This document shows positions 1 to 7,816 of a DNA stretch of 64,000 bases, one piece after another. The notes under the pieces were generated by a model. That model saw only the letters and a program-made list of their open reading frames with translations. It searched no databases and had not been told where the DNA came from. Location: assembly GCA_024641335.1 (NCBI GenBank), contig JAHEDG010000008.1:19821-83820 (forward strand), in the 5' to 3' direction. Source of the DNA: Candidatus Zixiibacteriota bacterium. Its GTDB lineage: Bacteria; Zixibacteria; MSB-5A5; UBA10806. The first letter of the stretch is position 1. Each line of letters opens with the position of its first letter. Made by a program: the position numbers and the translations under genes.

Positions 1-2
1 AC

Positions 3-176
3 GGTTTTGCGGTTATCGGCAAGTATGATGTCGGCCCCGATCAGCCTCAATGGGGTTGGAAGACCGTGTTCGAATTGATTGACAAGGATCATCTGACTAT
101 TACGGCGTACAATATTTTGCCCGATGAAACAGAGGCCAGGGCTGTCGAAACCAGGTATACACGTATTAAGCAATAA
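3..176 (+). CDS. C-terminal fragment of a DUF1579-type protein
   Basis: An open frame runs in from the left edge and ends at TAA (174-176), giving 57 residues. The visible part ends in FELIDKDHLTITAYNI followed by ETRYTR. This matches the tail I associate with DUF1579, a small lipocalin-like beta-barrel family of unknown function in which the last strands read 'D..H.T.T.Y.....G.E....E..YTR'. The 5' end lies outside the window, so signal peptide and full length cannot be judged. The hairpin at 224-247 follows 47 bases after the stop. The family call rests on these two motifs only. Confidence 0.5.
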   Translation, partial: GFAVIGKYDVGPDQPQWGWKTVFELIDKDHLTITAYNILPDETEARAVETRYTRIKQ

Positions 177-223
177 CAAGATTGCCCGGGCAGTCTGAGA
201 TATCGGCTCCAATTGATTATAGT

Positions 224-247
224 GTGTCAGGTTCGGAGACCTGACAC
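224..247. repeat. Palindrome, GTGTCAGGT/ACCTGACAC, 6-nt loop
   Basis: Perfect 9-bp inverted repeat (224-232 and 239-247) around the loop TCGGAG. It lies between the convergent 3' ends of the DUF1579 fragment and the sorting-domain gene and has no U-run on either side. Two relatives with the same core occur at 4809-4830 and 6035-6058, so this is a dispersed element, possibly REP-like, rather than a one-off terminator. Confidence 0.6.
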
Positions 248-296
248 CGTGGTGGGAGCAGCTATTCCCCGGCCTGAGAGACTTCCTGACAGCCTG

Positions 297-1415
297 TTAT
301 TTCAACAGCAGCATCTTTTTGGATTGCGTAAGGTCGTCGGCCTGGATCTTATAAAAATATACGCCGGACGAGAAACCATTGGCATTCCATATCGCGCGGT
401 GATATCCGGGGCTCTGATTCATATCGATCAATGTTGCGACTTTACGTCCCAGAATATTGTAAATTTCAATTTTAACGTCGGCCGATCGCTGAAGCTGGTA
501 CTCGATCGCGGTTGAGGCGTTAAACGGGTTTGGATAATTATCTAAAACGAGGAAATCGGCCGGAAGATTAGTATTTTCATCCGCGTCAGTCAGGTAGCCG
601 GGGCAAACAAGGACCGCCAGATGAATCCCGATCCAATCTTCTCCGGTAGTGATGGTCAGGGAGTTTATATTTTCGACATCGGTCAAAGCGAACTGATGAT
701 AGTCGGCGTATCCTCCCATATTGCCGGTAAAAACCGCGTATGGTCCATCCATCATATCGCCGTTAAACTCTATGCTTTCGTTGGAATCGGGTGGGACTTC
801 CCCCGCCTGTGAGATAATCTTAATGACGCCGTCGCCGGTCAGAGTGCTGCGAAGAAGTGTGGTGCTGTATGAATCCCGCAATGACTCGGCGCCGTCATTG
901 ATGGTTATACTTGTCAGAGGCAGCAGAGTATTTTCATAGATGACCACCAGATAGGCAAGATAGCTGAAATTAAGGTTAGATCCGCGGAAAGGATAAGAGC
1001 GATTCCCGGAAATCATCGAGGAGACATCCCATCGGTACATAGATAAGTAATAGAGTTCTACATCCTGATCGTAATTCGTTGGAGGAATGGTGTCCAGCTC
1101 ATTCCCGTCGAACATACCCCAGGCGTCGGTATAATCCATCTGCCATCCCACGATAGCGAAGTAGGCCTTAACCAATTTGGAGCCTTCCGGTATATCGGAA
1201 AGAACAAATGTCCCGGAGATTTGCGGTCTGCAATTAAATGAGCGGGCGGCGATACTAACCCCGATGTTTCCTTCCCAACTGAAGAGCGTGGTTAGCGGAT
1301 TATCGCCGACGGTGGCGATGAGATTGTTATCGTATTGAAACGGCGGAGATTGGGCTAACGCCGAAGATATTATGAATACAAAGAGGATATAAAATGATAG
1401 GATTCTTGCGTACAT
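297..1415 (-). CDS. Secreted protein with C-terminal type IX-style sorting domain
   Basis: A 372-residue predicted secreted protein. A signal peptide covers about residues 1-22 (hydrophobic core, then ALAQS). The central part (about 40-270) resembles the DUF3344-like extracellular beta domain by its pattern, for example VKAYFAIVGW and SYLAYLVVIYEN, but this assignment is tentative. The C-terminal 80 residues form a Por/type IX sorting domain: NYPNPFNASTAIEYQL, then VKIEIYNILGRKVATL, then GVYFYKIQA and a short tail ending KKMLLLK. Such domains direct export across the outer membrane in the FCB group. A Shine-Dalgarno GGGAG lies just before the ATG. The gene stands alone and its function is unknown. 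Confidence 0.8.
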   Translation of the reverse strand: MYARILSFYILFVFIISSALAQSPPFQYDNNLIATVGDNPLTTLFSWEGNIGVSIAARSFNCRPQISGTFVLSDIPEGSKLVKAYFAIVGWQMDYTDAWGMFDGNELDTIPPTNYDQDVELYYLSMYRWDVSSMISGNRSYPFRGSNLNFSYLAYLVVIYENTLLPLTSITINDGAESLRDSYSTTLLRSTLTGDGVIKIISQAGEVPPDSNESIEFNGDMMDGPYAVFTGNMGGYADYHQFALTDVENINSLTITTGEDWIGIHLAVLVCPGYLTDADENTNLPADFLVLDNYPNPFNASTAIEYQLQRSADVKIEIYNILGRKVATLIDMNQSPGYHRAIWNANGFSSGVYFYKIQADDLTQSKKMLLLK

Positions 1416-1839
1416 AAGTACTCCCTATTTGAGGTCGGTCGAACGGATCATAATACTCATACCCAAATTCCCGAAAAGAGACTGCCTTTTCTTCAGTTCG
1501 ATGTAAAGATAATAGAAATCGCCTCGGGAATCTACTGGAAAATGGATATGACCGCCCGATTTTATATGGTGGGCTTGACGTCGCGGGCATAAGGAAGGGA
1601 GGTTTCGATTTTCACGATATTATAGTTGCTGTCGCGCTGACCTTCCCCCATTCTTTGGTTACCAAATTGTGACCATGATTTTTATAAGTTATTGTTTGAT
1701 ATTCTCGGGACGTTTTTAACTAACTGTGGCTCCGATGGCCTTAGAACAGTTGCTCTCCGGCGGGCGGCGAAACATGGATACGAAATCCGGGCGGGCGCCG
1801 GATGCCATCACCCATCATGGGGACGTTTCTAAGCAACGT
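1416..1839. other. 424-bp intergenic stretch, no gene seen
   Basis: Lies upstream of the secreted protein gene (minus strand) and downstream of greA. Short frames on both strands show no family motif and no Shine-Dalgarno. It presumably holds the promoter of the secreted protein and the end of the greA transcript, but I could not pick out a convincing hexamer pair or terminator. Confidence 0.5.
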
Positions 1840-2313
1840 TTACTTAAGGGCGCGAATTTCGGTTATTTTGCCTGTCCAGTCAATACTCCCAAACTTGAAA
1901 TTCACGATATCACCTATCTTCTTAGTCACCAGCAATCTTGTCACGGGCGCGCCGACTGTTACCATATCGGGAAACAGTTCGAGTTCGAATTCCGCCGGTC
2001 CTATGAGGTTGTACGTGTGTGATTCCTTTGTTGTTGTATCGACAACAGTTACCGAACATCCGAATGTGACTTTTTCAGGCAGGCCGTCACCAAGGTCGAT
2101 TTTTTCGCAATTCAGGTAGCTTCTGAGCCGATGTATGCGTTCCAAGAGCATCGACTGCTTTTCCCTGGCGGCATGATATTCGGCATTCTCCTTAAGATCA
2201 CCATGACCGGCGGCTGTACCGATATCTTTCGAGGTCTTATTAATTTCCTTCTCGACCTCGGTAATCTTATCATTTAGAATCTTATAAGTACTCTTCAGAA
2301 TCGGAATTCGCAT
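1840..2313 (-). CDS. greA: GreA/GreB-family transcription elongation factor
   Basis: 157 residues, the usual size of GreA. The N-terminal half is a coiled coil with the acidic tip motif GDLKENAEYHAAREKQ (about residues 58-73). In this family that loop enters the RNA polymerase secondary channel and stimulates transcript cleavage in backtracked complexes. The C-terminal FKBP-like domain follows, with VTFGCSVTVVDTTTKES and the closing GKITEI. A strong Shine-Dalgarno (AGGAAGGAAG) precedes the ATG. The gene is next to the tmRNA island but is ordinary chromosomal housekeeping. The GDLKEN form of the tip is GreA/GreB-general, so the exact subtype is less certain than the family. Confidence 0.9.
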   Translation of the reverse strand: MRIPILKSTYKILNDKITEVEKEINKTSKDIGTAAGHGDLKENAEYHAAREKQSMLLERIHRLRSYLNCEKIDLGDGLPEKVTFGCSVTVVDTTTKESHTYNLIGPAEFELELFPDMVTVGAPVTRLLVTKKIGDIVNFKFGSIDWTGKITEIRALK

Positions 2314-2426
2314 TTCTTCCTTCCTCGAATTCGTGTACGGGTCACAACAAGGTGGACTAAGTTAATAAACTGCTTCCCACCTGGCAACCCTTTTCGATAT
2401 GGTGTTCTTTGTCGATTTATTTTTGG

Positions 2427-2450
2427 TGGAGGCGGGGGGAATCGAACCCC
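2427..2450. repeat. Distal copy of the tmRNA 3' end (att-like direct repeat)
   Basis: These 24 bases are identical to 4297-4320, the last 24 bases of the tmRNA gene. Read on the minus strand this copy continues into CCA, so it keeps an encoded CCA tail that the intact tmRNA gene lacks. Its T-stem is imperfect because the bases upstream differ, so it cannot be a working tRNA-like end. This is the pattern left when an element integrates into the 3' end of ssrA and displaces the original end. Confidence 0.75.
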
Positions 2451-2885
2451 ATACTCGCGTTGTAGGACAAGGGCATACGGGCATTGGGACAAAATAATAA
2501 TGGTATTATCGTCTTGCGATTTCAGTGTCCGCGGAATCAAAAAATACATCCGATATTGCCGAGGCTCAAATCGCGTTATAAAGGATGCAATAATCTGTCG
2601 ATAATTAAATAAAGAAAGGTCGACATGGATAGCTACGTTGAGGGCGGATTTACATAAGGGGTACTGATGTTGTATCAGAATAAAGTGGCCCTTTGGTCGC
2701 GTACTTTGCCGCTTTATGTGCTAACATCACAAATTGCTGCTGGCGGACAGTCTCTGACCGATAATACATTTTTGAAAACATCTACTTTTCAATCTATGCC
2801 CAATATACTACTTGAATTCACCCATGGTATCGGCCAGTGTCAGGATAGTGTCTCTTATGGGAGTAAAACCGAAAGGGAGGTGCCA
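2451..2885. other. Island left arm, no convincing gene
   Basis: Space between the distal att-like repeat and the nuclease-like gene. A reading frame extends the nuclease gene upstream to an ATG at 2667, but the added 73 residues look non-coding and the only good Shine-Dalgarno is at 2875-2880, just before the GTG at 2886. This may be the attP arm and promoter region of the integrated element. Confidence 0.4.
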
Positions 2886-3692
2886 GTGGACAATTTATTG
2901 CAAAGTTTGAAGCCGAATCAAAGAAAAGGTAGTAAGCCGCGTTGCCATCTATTAACGCATGGCACTCTAGAGCAGATTGCTGAGCGGTTAAGCAAATTGA
3001 TCGCACCGTGGGGTTTTGTTTCAGCTACCGACAAATGGATGCCGCAAGGGTTCGATGATGTGACCGAAGCCCAGTTGCACAATGCGCCGCGTTTGCTCGA
3101 TAAAGATACTTACGGTCAAACGCTCAAATCGTGGTGGCTTGCCATCGCCAGTTCCACATCGGTGACCCCAAACTGGGACATAGCAAGCACCTGCACTATT
3201 GATGATAAACCTGGATTACTTTTGGTCGAAGCCAAGGCACATTTCGAGGAGCTGAAGCAAGACGATCGTTGCGGTGCCAATAACAAAAGGAATATTGAAC
3301 AAATCGGACAGGCCATACGCAAAGCAAATGACGGATTGAACAAGCTCCAGGATGGCTGGCATCTGACCCTCAATGACCACTATCAACTGTGTAACCGCTT
3401 CGCATGGAGCTGGAAGCTCGCTACTCTCGGAATCCCAGTTGTACTTGTGTATCTTGGATTTCTCAATGCAGATGAAATGGAAAATTCCTTTTCTGATAGC
3501 CAAGCATGGGGTAACGAGATCCGCAGCTATGCAAGAGGCATCGTGCCTGTTAGCGTGTGGGATAGAAAGTTGCTGCTCGGCGACACACCCATCTGCCCGA
3601 TCATCCGATCTATAAAAATCCGATTGAATTCGACTGATAACGCAATTAATAAGGCCGACACAAAAGGCATAATGGAAATGAACCAACGGTAA
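2886..3692 (+). CDS. Predicted PD-(D/E)xK-like nuclease family protein
   Basis: 268 residues from GTG 2886, chosen because GGGAGG ends five bases upstream; an in-frame ATG at 2667 would add 73 residues of doubtful sequence. The core TPNWDIASTCTID followed by LLLVEAKAH fits a restriction-endonuclease-like active site: an Asp on one strand, then E-A-K on the next. A helix with ERLSKLIAPWGF precedes it, and a block with NRFAWSWKLA and VLVYLGFLNADE follows. I recognise this as a recurring hypothetical family in scattered bacteria but know no established role. It is the main cargo of the tmRNA island. A defence or DNA-processing role is plausible but is inference. Confidence 0.55.
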   Translation: MDNLLQSLKPNQRKGSKPRCHLLTHGTLEQIAERLSKLIAPWGFVSATDKWMPQGFDDVTEAQLHNAPRLLDKDTYGQTLKSWWLAIASSTSVTPNWDIASTCTIDDKPGLLLVEAKAHFEELKQDDRCGANNKRNIEQIGQAIRKANDGLNKLQDGWHLTLNDHYQLCNRFAWSWKLATLGIPVVLVYLGFLNADEMENSFSDSQAWGNEIRSYARGIVPVSVWDRKLLLGDTPICPIIRSIKIRLNSTDNAINKADTKGIMEMNQR

Positions 3693-3730
3693 AAGTAAAT
3701 TCGGGCACTTTCTGACCAGGGAGGCAGAAT

Positions 3731-4231
3731 ATGAGAACATTGCGCACACTTATCGGTCCGGCGATAATCGCTACGGGCCTTTCTTTCATATCTGGCCAAG
3801 CGTCTGCTGATACCAATTCCGATTCTGTGCTACCCCAAAAGATCTACTTCGACAATGGATCAGCGAAGATGAATTTTTTAGAGGGCTCCTTGTCATGGCA
3901 GATTTCGATTCTTCATGCAGACGCGGGTGTCGTGACAAATAACATCGAGATAGATTTGATAGACAAAGGTGGTTTCGTAATCGAAACTCTGTATTCGTTT
4001 TGTATTGAGTCTAAGCCTTTTTCCCTAACATTATTCAGAGGGATAAGCACTTTACATTCCGATATCAGAGAAATAAAGACCCTATTGGTTAGAATCAAGT
4101 CTATGGGTGAGGATTTCTGTCATGGGTACGGTGTGAACAAAGGAGAGTTGCAGATAGCTGGCGAGGATCTCATTGAGTGGGTTAAGACAGCGACTCTATC
4201 AGAATATTTAAGACTGCCGACATCCAATTAG
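3731..4231 (+). CDS. Small secreted protein of unknown function
   Basis: 166 residues with a clear signal peptide (about 1-26, ending ASA before DTNSD) and a Shine-Dalgarno GGGAGG just before the ATG. The mature part is a predicted mixed alpha/beta domain with two cysteines in different halves (SFCIES and DFCHGYG). I recognise no family. It follows the nuclease-like gene by 38 bases on the same strand, inside the tmRNA island, and is probably co-transcribed. No immunity or toxin motif is visible. Confidence 0.6.
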   Translation: MRTLRTLIGPAIIATGLSFISGQASADTNSDSVLPQKIYFDNGSAKMNFLEGSLSWQISILHADAGVVTNNIEIDLIDKGGFVIETLYSFCIESKPFSLTLFRGISTLHSDIREIKTLLVRIKSMGEDFCHGYGVNKGELQIAGEDLIEWVKTATLSEYLRLPTSN

Positions 4232-4296
4232 ATACTGCAAATTCGCGCCAATTAGTTTATGTTCTTATTATTGTTTCCTGTAAACACACAATAATC

Positions 4297-4320
4297 TGGA
4301 GGCGGGGGGAATCGAACCCC
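4297..4320. repeat. Proximal att-like repeat: 3' end of the tmRNA gene
   Basis: The last 24 bases of tmRNA (T-loop 3' side, T-stem and acceptor strand), identical to 2427-2450. The next bases on the tmRNA strand are not CCA, consistent with this end having been rebuilt by an incoming element. Confidence 0.75.
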
Positions 4321-4657
4321 CGTCCGAAGATACCTCCGGGTAACCGTCTACGCGCGTAGGCGAATCTTTGATCTCGAAAGCGAAGCCGCCAATCGCCGGG
4401 CTTCTGCGCTTTCCAGCCCCCTTTGGTTTCGCGTCGCGGGCGGAGACAAGCCGCGATACTATCTCATCTAATCGACGCCCTGTCCCGAACCGATGAGCGA
4501 ACCCGGGCAGGACGGGTTACCTAATTAGCTAATTAGGCGGCCAGTGCATACGAATAGTCGTTGGCACTTGTAAGTGTTTCCGATTGTTTATCGAGGTTAC
4601 CGGAGACCTCGGCGCGCAGGTTAAACATCAGTCATCCCGTCGAAACCTGTCGCCCCC
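4297..4657 (-). ncRNA. ssrA: Transfer-messenger RNA (tmRNA)
   Basis: A 361-nt one-piece tmRNA. Read on the minus strand it opens with GGGGGCGACAGGTTTCGACG and ends with a T-arm GGTTCGATTCCCCCC and acceptor strand CGCCTCC plus A. The 5' GGGGGCG and 3' CGCCTCC pair with one G-U. The tag frame runs from 4565 to 4533 and encodes ANDYSYALAA followed by TAA, so the full tag on stalled proteins would be A-ANDYSYALAA. The ALAA end is the usual ClpXP degron. CCA is not encoded. Its 3' end is the junction with the island. It rescues ribosomes on broken mRNAs together with SmpB, which is not in this window. Confidence 0.95.
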
Positions 4658-4678
4658 ATGTTGTCAAAGAGCGTCATC

Positions 4679-4707
4679 AATATAACCATAGGCTTATCTG
4701 TGGTCAA
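4679..4707 (-). promoter_or_regulatory. Sigma-70-type promoter of the tmRNA gene
   Basis: On the minus strand TTGACC (4707-4702) and TATATT (4684-4679) are separated by 17 bases. The start would lie some 14 nt before the mature tmRNA 5' end, as expected for a precursor trimmed by RNase P. Confidence 0.65.
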
Positions 4708-4808
4708 TGACCCATACTAATATACTCGGAATTGATTATAAAGGTTTCTGTATATCGCCTCGCCACCATCATTGTCAGGCCAAATCTCCGTACTTGACGG
4801 TTCGAAAT

Positions 4809-4830
4809 CGTCAGGTTCGAAGACCTGATG
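4809..4830. repeat. Palindrome with TCAGGT/ACCTGA core
   Basis: Inverted repeat CGTCAGGT (4809-4816) and ACCTGATG (4823-4830) around the loop TCGAAG, with one G-T pair. The loop differs from the 233-238 copy (TCGGAG) by a single base. It lies between the tmRNA promoter and the 3' end of the barrel-protein gene. Confidence 0.55.
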
Positions 4831-4898
4831 ACACCCGCGGAATTGCCGGCTATACGGATCGGGCAACCCCGGGAGATACCGTCCCATATCCAGGATTC

Positions 4899-5825
4899 TC
4901 ATTCCCCGAAATTGAAGACGAAATCGATCCAGGGCAGGCCCGGGAAGAATCCCTCCTCCCCAAGGGCGTTGAACAGGGCCAGATCGACGCTCAATCCCTG
5001 GCCGAAAAAGCGGAAACCGTAGGAAACCACTGGGAAATCCGCGCCGGGGAAGATCCAGTTTTCGCTGACGAAGGAGACCCGTCTGGAGAGCCGTTTCTCC
5101 CCCCCGAGCATGAACATCGGTTTATCGGCCAGCTGATCATCGACAAACCCGTATCCCAGGCCGACGGTCAGGCTGCCGTCGGTATCGCCGAATGTACCGA
5201 CGCCATAGAGGATGCCGACCAGAGGGCTTTCGTTGTCGATCTCCGGAATGGCTATAAGCAATGCTCCGGCGGCGATATTGGAATTAGGCGATGTTTTCAG
5301 GCCGATCTTCGGGGTAAAATAGAAGACCTGGTTGCCGGGATCGACCCCGGGAAAGAGCGACATCCCGCCCCCGAACGTGAAATTATCGGTAAAACCGTAG
5401 GCGATACCGGGGAAAAAGAGCCAATAATCGGAGAAATACCCGGTTCCTTTCTTGAGCATGCGCGCGGTAGGCGCGAAATAAAGCCTGGTGGCGTTGGGAT
5501 TCTCGAACCAGTATTGGCCGGATCGAATAGAGGAGGACGGAACTTCCCTTATCTCGCTTATCTTGAGCGTCGGGATAGTGATCTCTCCCAGATCGGTTTT
5601 AAAGATCACTTCGTTCTCCCGGATACTCACAATCCGGCCGATCCAGACAGAACCATCGGTTGTACTGACAATCTGCAGGTTATCAGCATCGGGCAGTTTC
5701 ACCTTTACGGTCATTCCGGTCCCGTCTCCGGCATAGGATGCGCCGCAAAGGAGAATTAGGGCTAAAATCAATTTAGCCGCAGCAAGAAAATAAGATCGGA
5801 ATATTCCTGTTTTAACAGTTTTCAT
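4899..5825 (-). CDS. Predicted outer-membrane beta-barrel protein
   Basis: 308 residues, signal peptide (about 1-32, ending SYA before GDGTG). Residues about 38-95 form a small beta-rich domain (VWIGRIVSIRENEVIFKTD). After that the chain alternates short amphipathic strands such as LFFPGIAYGFTDNFTFGGG and GSLTVGLGYGFVDDQ, as in a barrel of the OmpA/porin-like type, ending in the aromatic pattern IDFVFNFGE. A Shine-Dalgarno GAGGAGG is placed six bases before ATG. No family name is certain. It stands alone, with palindromes on both sides of the gene. Confidence 0.6.
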   Translation of the reverse strand: MKTVKTGIFRSYFLAAAKLILALILLCGASYAGDGTGMTVKVKLPDADNLQIVSTTDGSVWIGRIVSIRENEVIFKTDLGEITIPTLKISEIREVPSSSIRSGQYWFENPNATRLYFAPTARMLKKGTGYFSDYWLFFPGIAYGFTDNFTFGGGMSLFPGVDPGNQVFYFTPKIGLKTSPNSNIAAGALLIAIPEIDNESPLVGILYGVGTFGDTDGSLTVGLGYGFVDDQLADKPMFMLGGEKRLSRRVSFVSENWIFPGADFPVVSYGFRFFGQGLSVDLALFNALGEEGFFPGLPWIDFVFNFGE

Positions 5826-6034
5826 AATAAGCCTCCTCGGCTGTTTGGAAAATGGTCTGTCGGCTCCCCCCGGCGTCGACGAATTTTCTTATCAAATATC
5901 GAATTCTTATACAGTATGGCTTGGTCTGATTGACAGGTCAAGTGTAAAACAGGAATCCAAGAGCGCAATTACATTTACTCGGTTCTGTCAGTTAGGGGCA
6001 TACCACTCGTCTGATTCCTGGCAGCGAGGAAGGC

Positions 6035-6058
6035 CTGTCAGGGCGGGGGACCTGACAG
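6035..6058. repeat. Palindrome CTGTCAGG/CCTGACAG
   Basis: Perfect 8-bp inverted repeat (6035-6042/6051-6058), loop GCGGGGGA. It shares the GTCAGG..CCTGAC core with the copies at 224 and 4809. All three are intergenic and within the first 6.1 kb. Confidence 0.55.
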
Positions 6059-6126
6059 CACAAAGATCAGGGATCAGGGAGAGGAATAAATTTATATGAA
6101 CGCGAATCGAATTTGGGGGAATTATA

Positions 6127-6157
6127 TTGACAAATCGCTCTTAAGGGAGCTTATAAT
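6127..6157 (+). promoter_or_regulatory. Promoter of the first DUF2934 gene
   Basis: TTGACA at 6127-6132 and TATAAT at 6152-6157: both hexamers are consensus but the spacer is 19 bases, longer than the optimum. The start would lie about 20 bases before the Shine-Dalgarno of the gene at 6186. Confidence 0.5.
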
Positions 6158-6185
6158 TGATTAAATCAAAAAACAGGGGGTTACA

Positions 6186-6446
6186 ATGCCTGGCAAGAAA
6201 CCCGGCGGGGAAAAGACAGTGAAGAAGAGATCGACAGTCAAAAAGGCGGTATCCGGAAAGACTAAGACCAGGGTCTCGATGATTAAGCCGGCCAAGGAAT
6301 CACGGATAAATCTGGAAAATTATCTGGATGAGGTCAAAAAGAGAGCCTACGAGTTATTCCTCGAAAGAGGCGCGGCTCACGGTGATAACTTGAGCGATTG
6401 GCTGAAAGCCGAGAGTGAAATAAAACGAAAGTACGGCCTTCGTTAA
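6186..6446 (+). CDS. DUF2934 protein with lysine-rich N-terminal tail
   Basis: 86 residues. Residues 1-42 are a basic, low-complexity tail (VKKRSTVKKAV, GKTKTR) reminiscent of histone H1-like tails. Residues 43-82 are a DUF2934 domain: RAYELFLERGAAHGDNLSDW followed by LKAESEI. The domain is a short helical unit widespread in bacteria, of unknown function. The Shine-Dalgarno is AGGGGG before ATG. A paralogue lies at 6743. A nucleic-acid-binding role is suggested only by charge and is speculative. Confidence 0.75.
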   Translation: MPGKKPGGEKTVKKRSTVKKAVSGKTKTRVSMIKPAKESRINLENYLDEVKKRAYELFLERGAAHGDNLSDWLKAESEIKRKYGLR

Positions 6447-6742
6447 GAAAGCGGCCGGAAGAGTTAGGCTCAGCATTCGGGCTGCCAGACATCAGGGATA
6501 GTCCGCGTTCATACTAAATCAAACCTTGATTTACCTGCCCAGTCGATTTTCATGGGCCGGAAATCTGTATTTACCGATCTTAATTCCTATTATGGAATAA
6601 CAGTCTATTAAAGACGTTGAACTAAGCAACCGATAATAAAATGTCTTTTGACATATCGAATGAAACATAAATAGGCTGACAGCTCGTCGCCGCCCCACCG
6701 AACCTATTTAGCAGAACCAATTATTTTTTAAGGAGGCAGACC

Positions 6743-6964
6743 ATGCCTAAGAAAATCACAACCAGAAAGACCGCGGCTCCGAGAACCGTCGGCACAAAAA
6801 CAACGGCGAGAAAATCTACTCGCAAACAGAATACCAATCTCAATTCCCAGGCTTATTTCAATAAAGTCAGGGAGCGGGCCTACGAGATATATCTGCAAAG
6901 GGGAACGAGGCATGGCGACCATATGAGCGACTGGCTGGCCGCCGAGAATGAAATCAGACGATAG
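6743..6964 (+). CDS. DUF2934 protein, second copy
   Basis: 73 residues with AAGGAGG well placed before ATG. The basic tail (about 1-34; TTRKTAAPR, KSTRKQ) is followed by the domain RERAYEIYLQRGTRHGDHMS and DWLAAENEI. The domain is closely related to that of the gene at 6186 while the tails and DNA differ, so the duplication is not recent. It has its own Shine-Dalgarno and 296 bases of spacer upstream and may be transcribed separately. Confidence 0.75.
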   Translation: MPKKITTRKTAAPRTVGTKTTARKSTRKQNTNLNSQAYFNKVRERAYEIYLQRGTRHGDHMSDWLAAENEIRR

Positions 6965-7400
6965 ATTATAAGCAGATCAATCCGGACTTTCATCACCGCC
7001 GGCGATTTATAATACTGCCGGGATTGGTTAAATCTTCATACCTAATCGGGCATCGGATGGCCGACTCGCTTCGCTGATCCGCCCCACCTCCGAATCAGGT
7101 TAAGTACCGCCGATAGATCTTGCTTTTTTACCGTATCCCAGAATCGCCGGTTCGACAGAACTGTCGATTTCGAAAGTATCGGTATTCAATACAATGTCAT
7201 CAAGCGAAGAATCATCATTATCCCGGTTTCGAAGAGGATCTTAAAACATATTGACGGCCTGGAACCGATCTTTTTATATTAATCGTGGCATCGCAGAATC
7301 TGCCTTGACATAACATCAGGCCGCGTTGATATATTGTACAGATAAGAGATGAGACTGAATTTAGGGATGTTCCCTGTCTCGATTGTAATGAAAGGAGGGT
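6965..7400. other. 436-bp intergenic stretch
   Basis: No gene is evident. TTGACA at 7305-7310 followed after 19 bases by TATATT (7330-7335) may be the promoter of the small membrane protein at 7401. Nothing else was identified. Confidence 0.4.
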
Positions 7401-7640
7401 ATGAAATTGTGTTTCTTTTTTTCTTTTCTGCCGGCAACGTTCTGGATAGTAGTAGGATATTTTGTTCTTTTCGCATCTCGCCGCGCTGACGGAGGAATCG
7501 CCCGGTTCGGCTATATTCTCGCTGTCTGGATATTTATTTTAGCTTTGGTTATTCCTATTTGCGGAGCATACGCAACACTTTCGGGGAATTGTCCGATAGC
7601 GACGATATTGAGTTTATTGGAATCAGCCGTTCGCAATTGA
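7401..7640 (+). CDS. Small two-helix membrane protein
   Basis: 79 residues with two predicted membrane helices (about 5-25 and 37-60) joined by a short basic loop ASRRADGG. AAAGGAGGG lies almost against the ATG (7401); the TTG two codons later (7407) has better spacing and may be the true start. No family is recognised. It lies between the DUF2934 genes and the DUF2167 gene on the same strand but is not closely spaced to either. Confidence 0.5.
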   Translation: MKLCFFFSFLPATFWIVVGYFVLFASRRADGGIARFGYILAVWIFILALVIPICGAYATLSGNCPIATILSLLESAVRN

Positions 7641-7816
7641 TGGATTACGTCAGGTTTTGATTCGCGGCATATCACGGTTACCGGCATTTAATTATCGATA
7701 ATCGGAGCCGATAATAATAAATAAATCAAGGAACCGAAAGAGCTTATTCTCCGAGCTTAGGATTTCCAGTCGATTTGATGCTCGCGGTTGAAACAGAATC
7801 CAGGGAGGGACAACCG

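Larger units (their letters stand above)
2427..4320. mobile_element. Small genomic island inserted at the tmRNA 3' end
   Basis: A segment of about 1.87 kb bounded by the 24-bp repeats 2427-2450 and 4297-4320. It carries a nuclease-like gene and a short secreted-protein gene, both on the plus strand, opposite to the tmRNA and greA. No integrase, recombination directionality factor or replication gene is present, so it is either a remnant or a passively mobilised cargo unit. An 8-bp inverted repeat (4267-4274/4288-4295) sits against the tmRNA end. ssrA is a well-known integration target for tyrosine-recombinase islands. The island call is inference from repeats and content. Confidence 0.65.
5826..6185. 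other. 360-bp intergenic stretch with palindrome and promoter
   Basis: Between the barrel gene and the first DUF2934 gene, which diverge. It contains the palindrome at 6035-6058 and a sigma-70-like promoter at 6127-6157. A short plus-strand frame (5845-6099) has no Shine-Dalgarno and no family signature and is not called. Confidence 0.5.

Noticed and set aside
2427..2500. Possible tRNA gene on the minus strand
   Set aside because: Only the T-loop side and acceptor strand are tRNA-like; the T-stem is mispaired and there is no D-arm or anticodon arm. Better explained as a displaced tmRNA end.
3216..3749. Minus-strand frame of 177 codons in the island
   Set aside because: Overlaps the nuclease-like gene entirely; Cys-rich, low-complexity shadow without ribosome site.
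4707..5759. Long plus-strand frame of 350 codons
   Set aside because: Antisense to the barrel-protein gene, which has a signal peptide, Shine-Dalgarno and protein-like composition; this frame has none and reads as charged, repetitive shadow.
5845..6099. Plus-strand frame of 84 codons
   Set aside because: No Shine-Dalgarno or family signature, and it covers the palindrome at 6035-6058.
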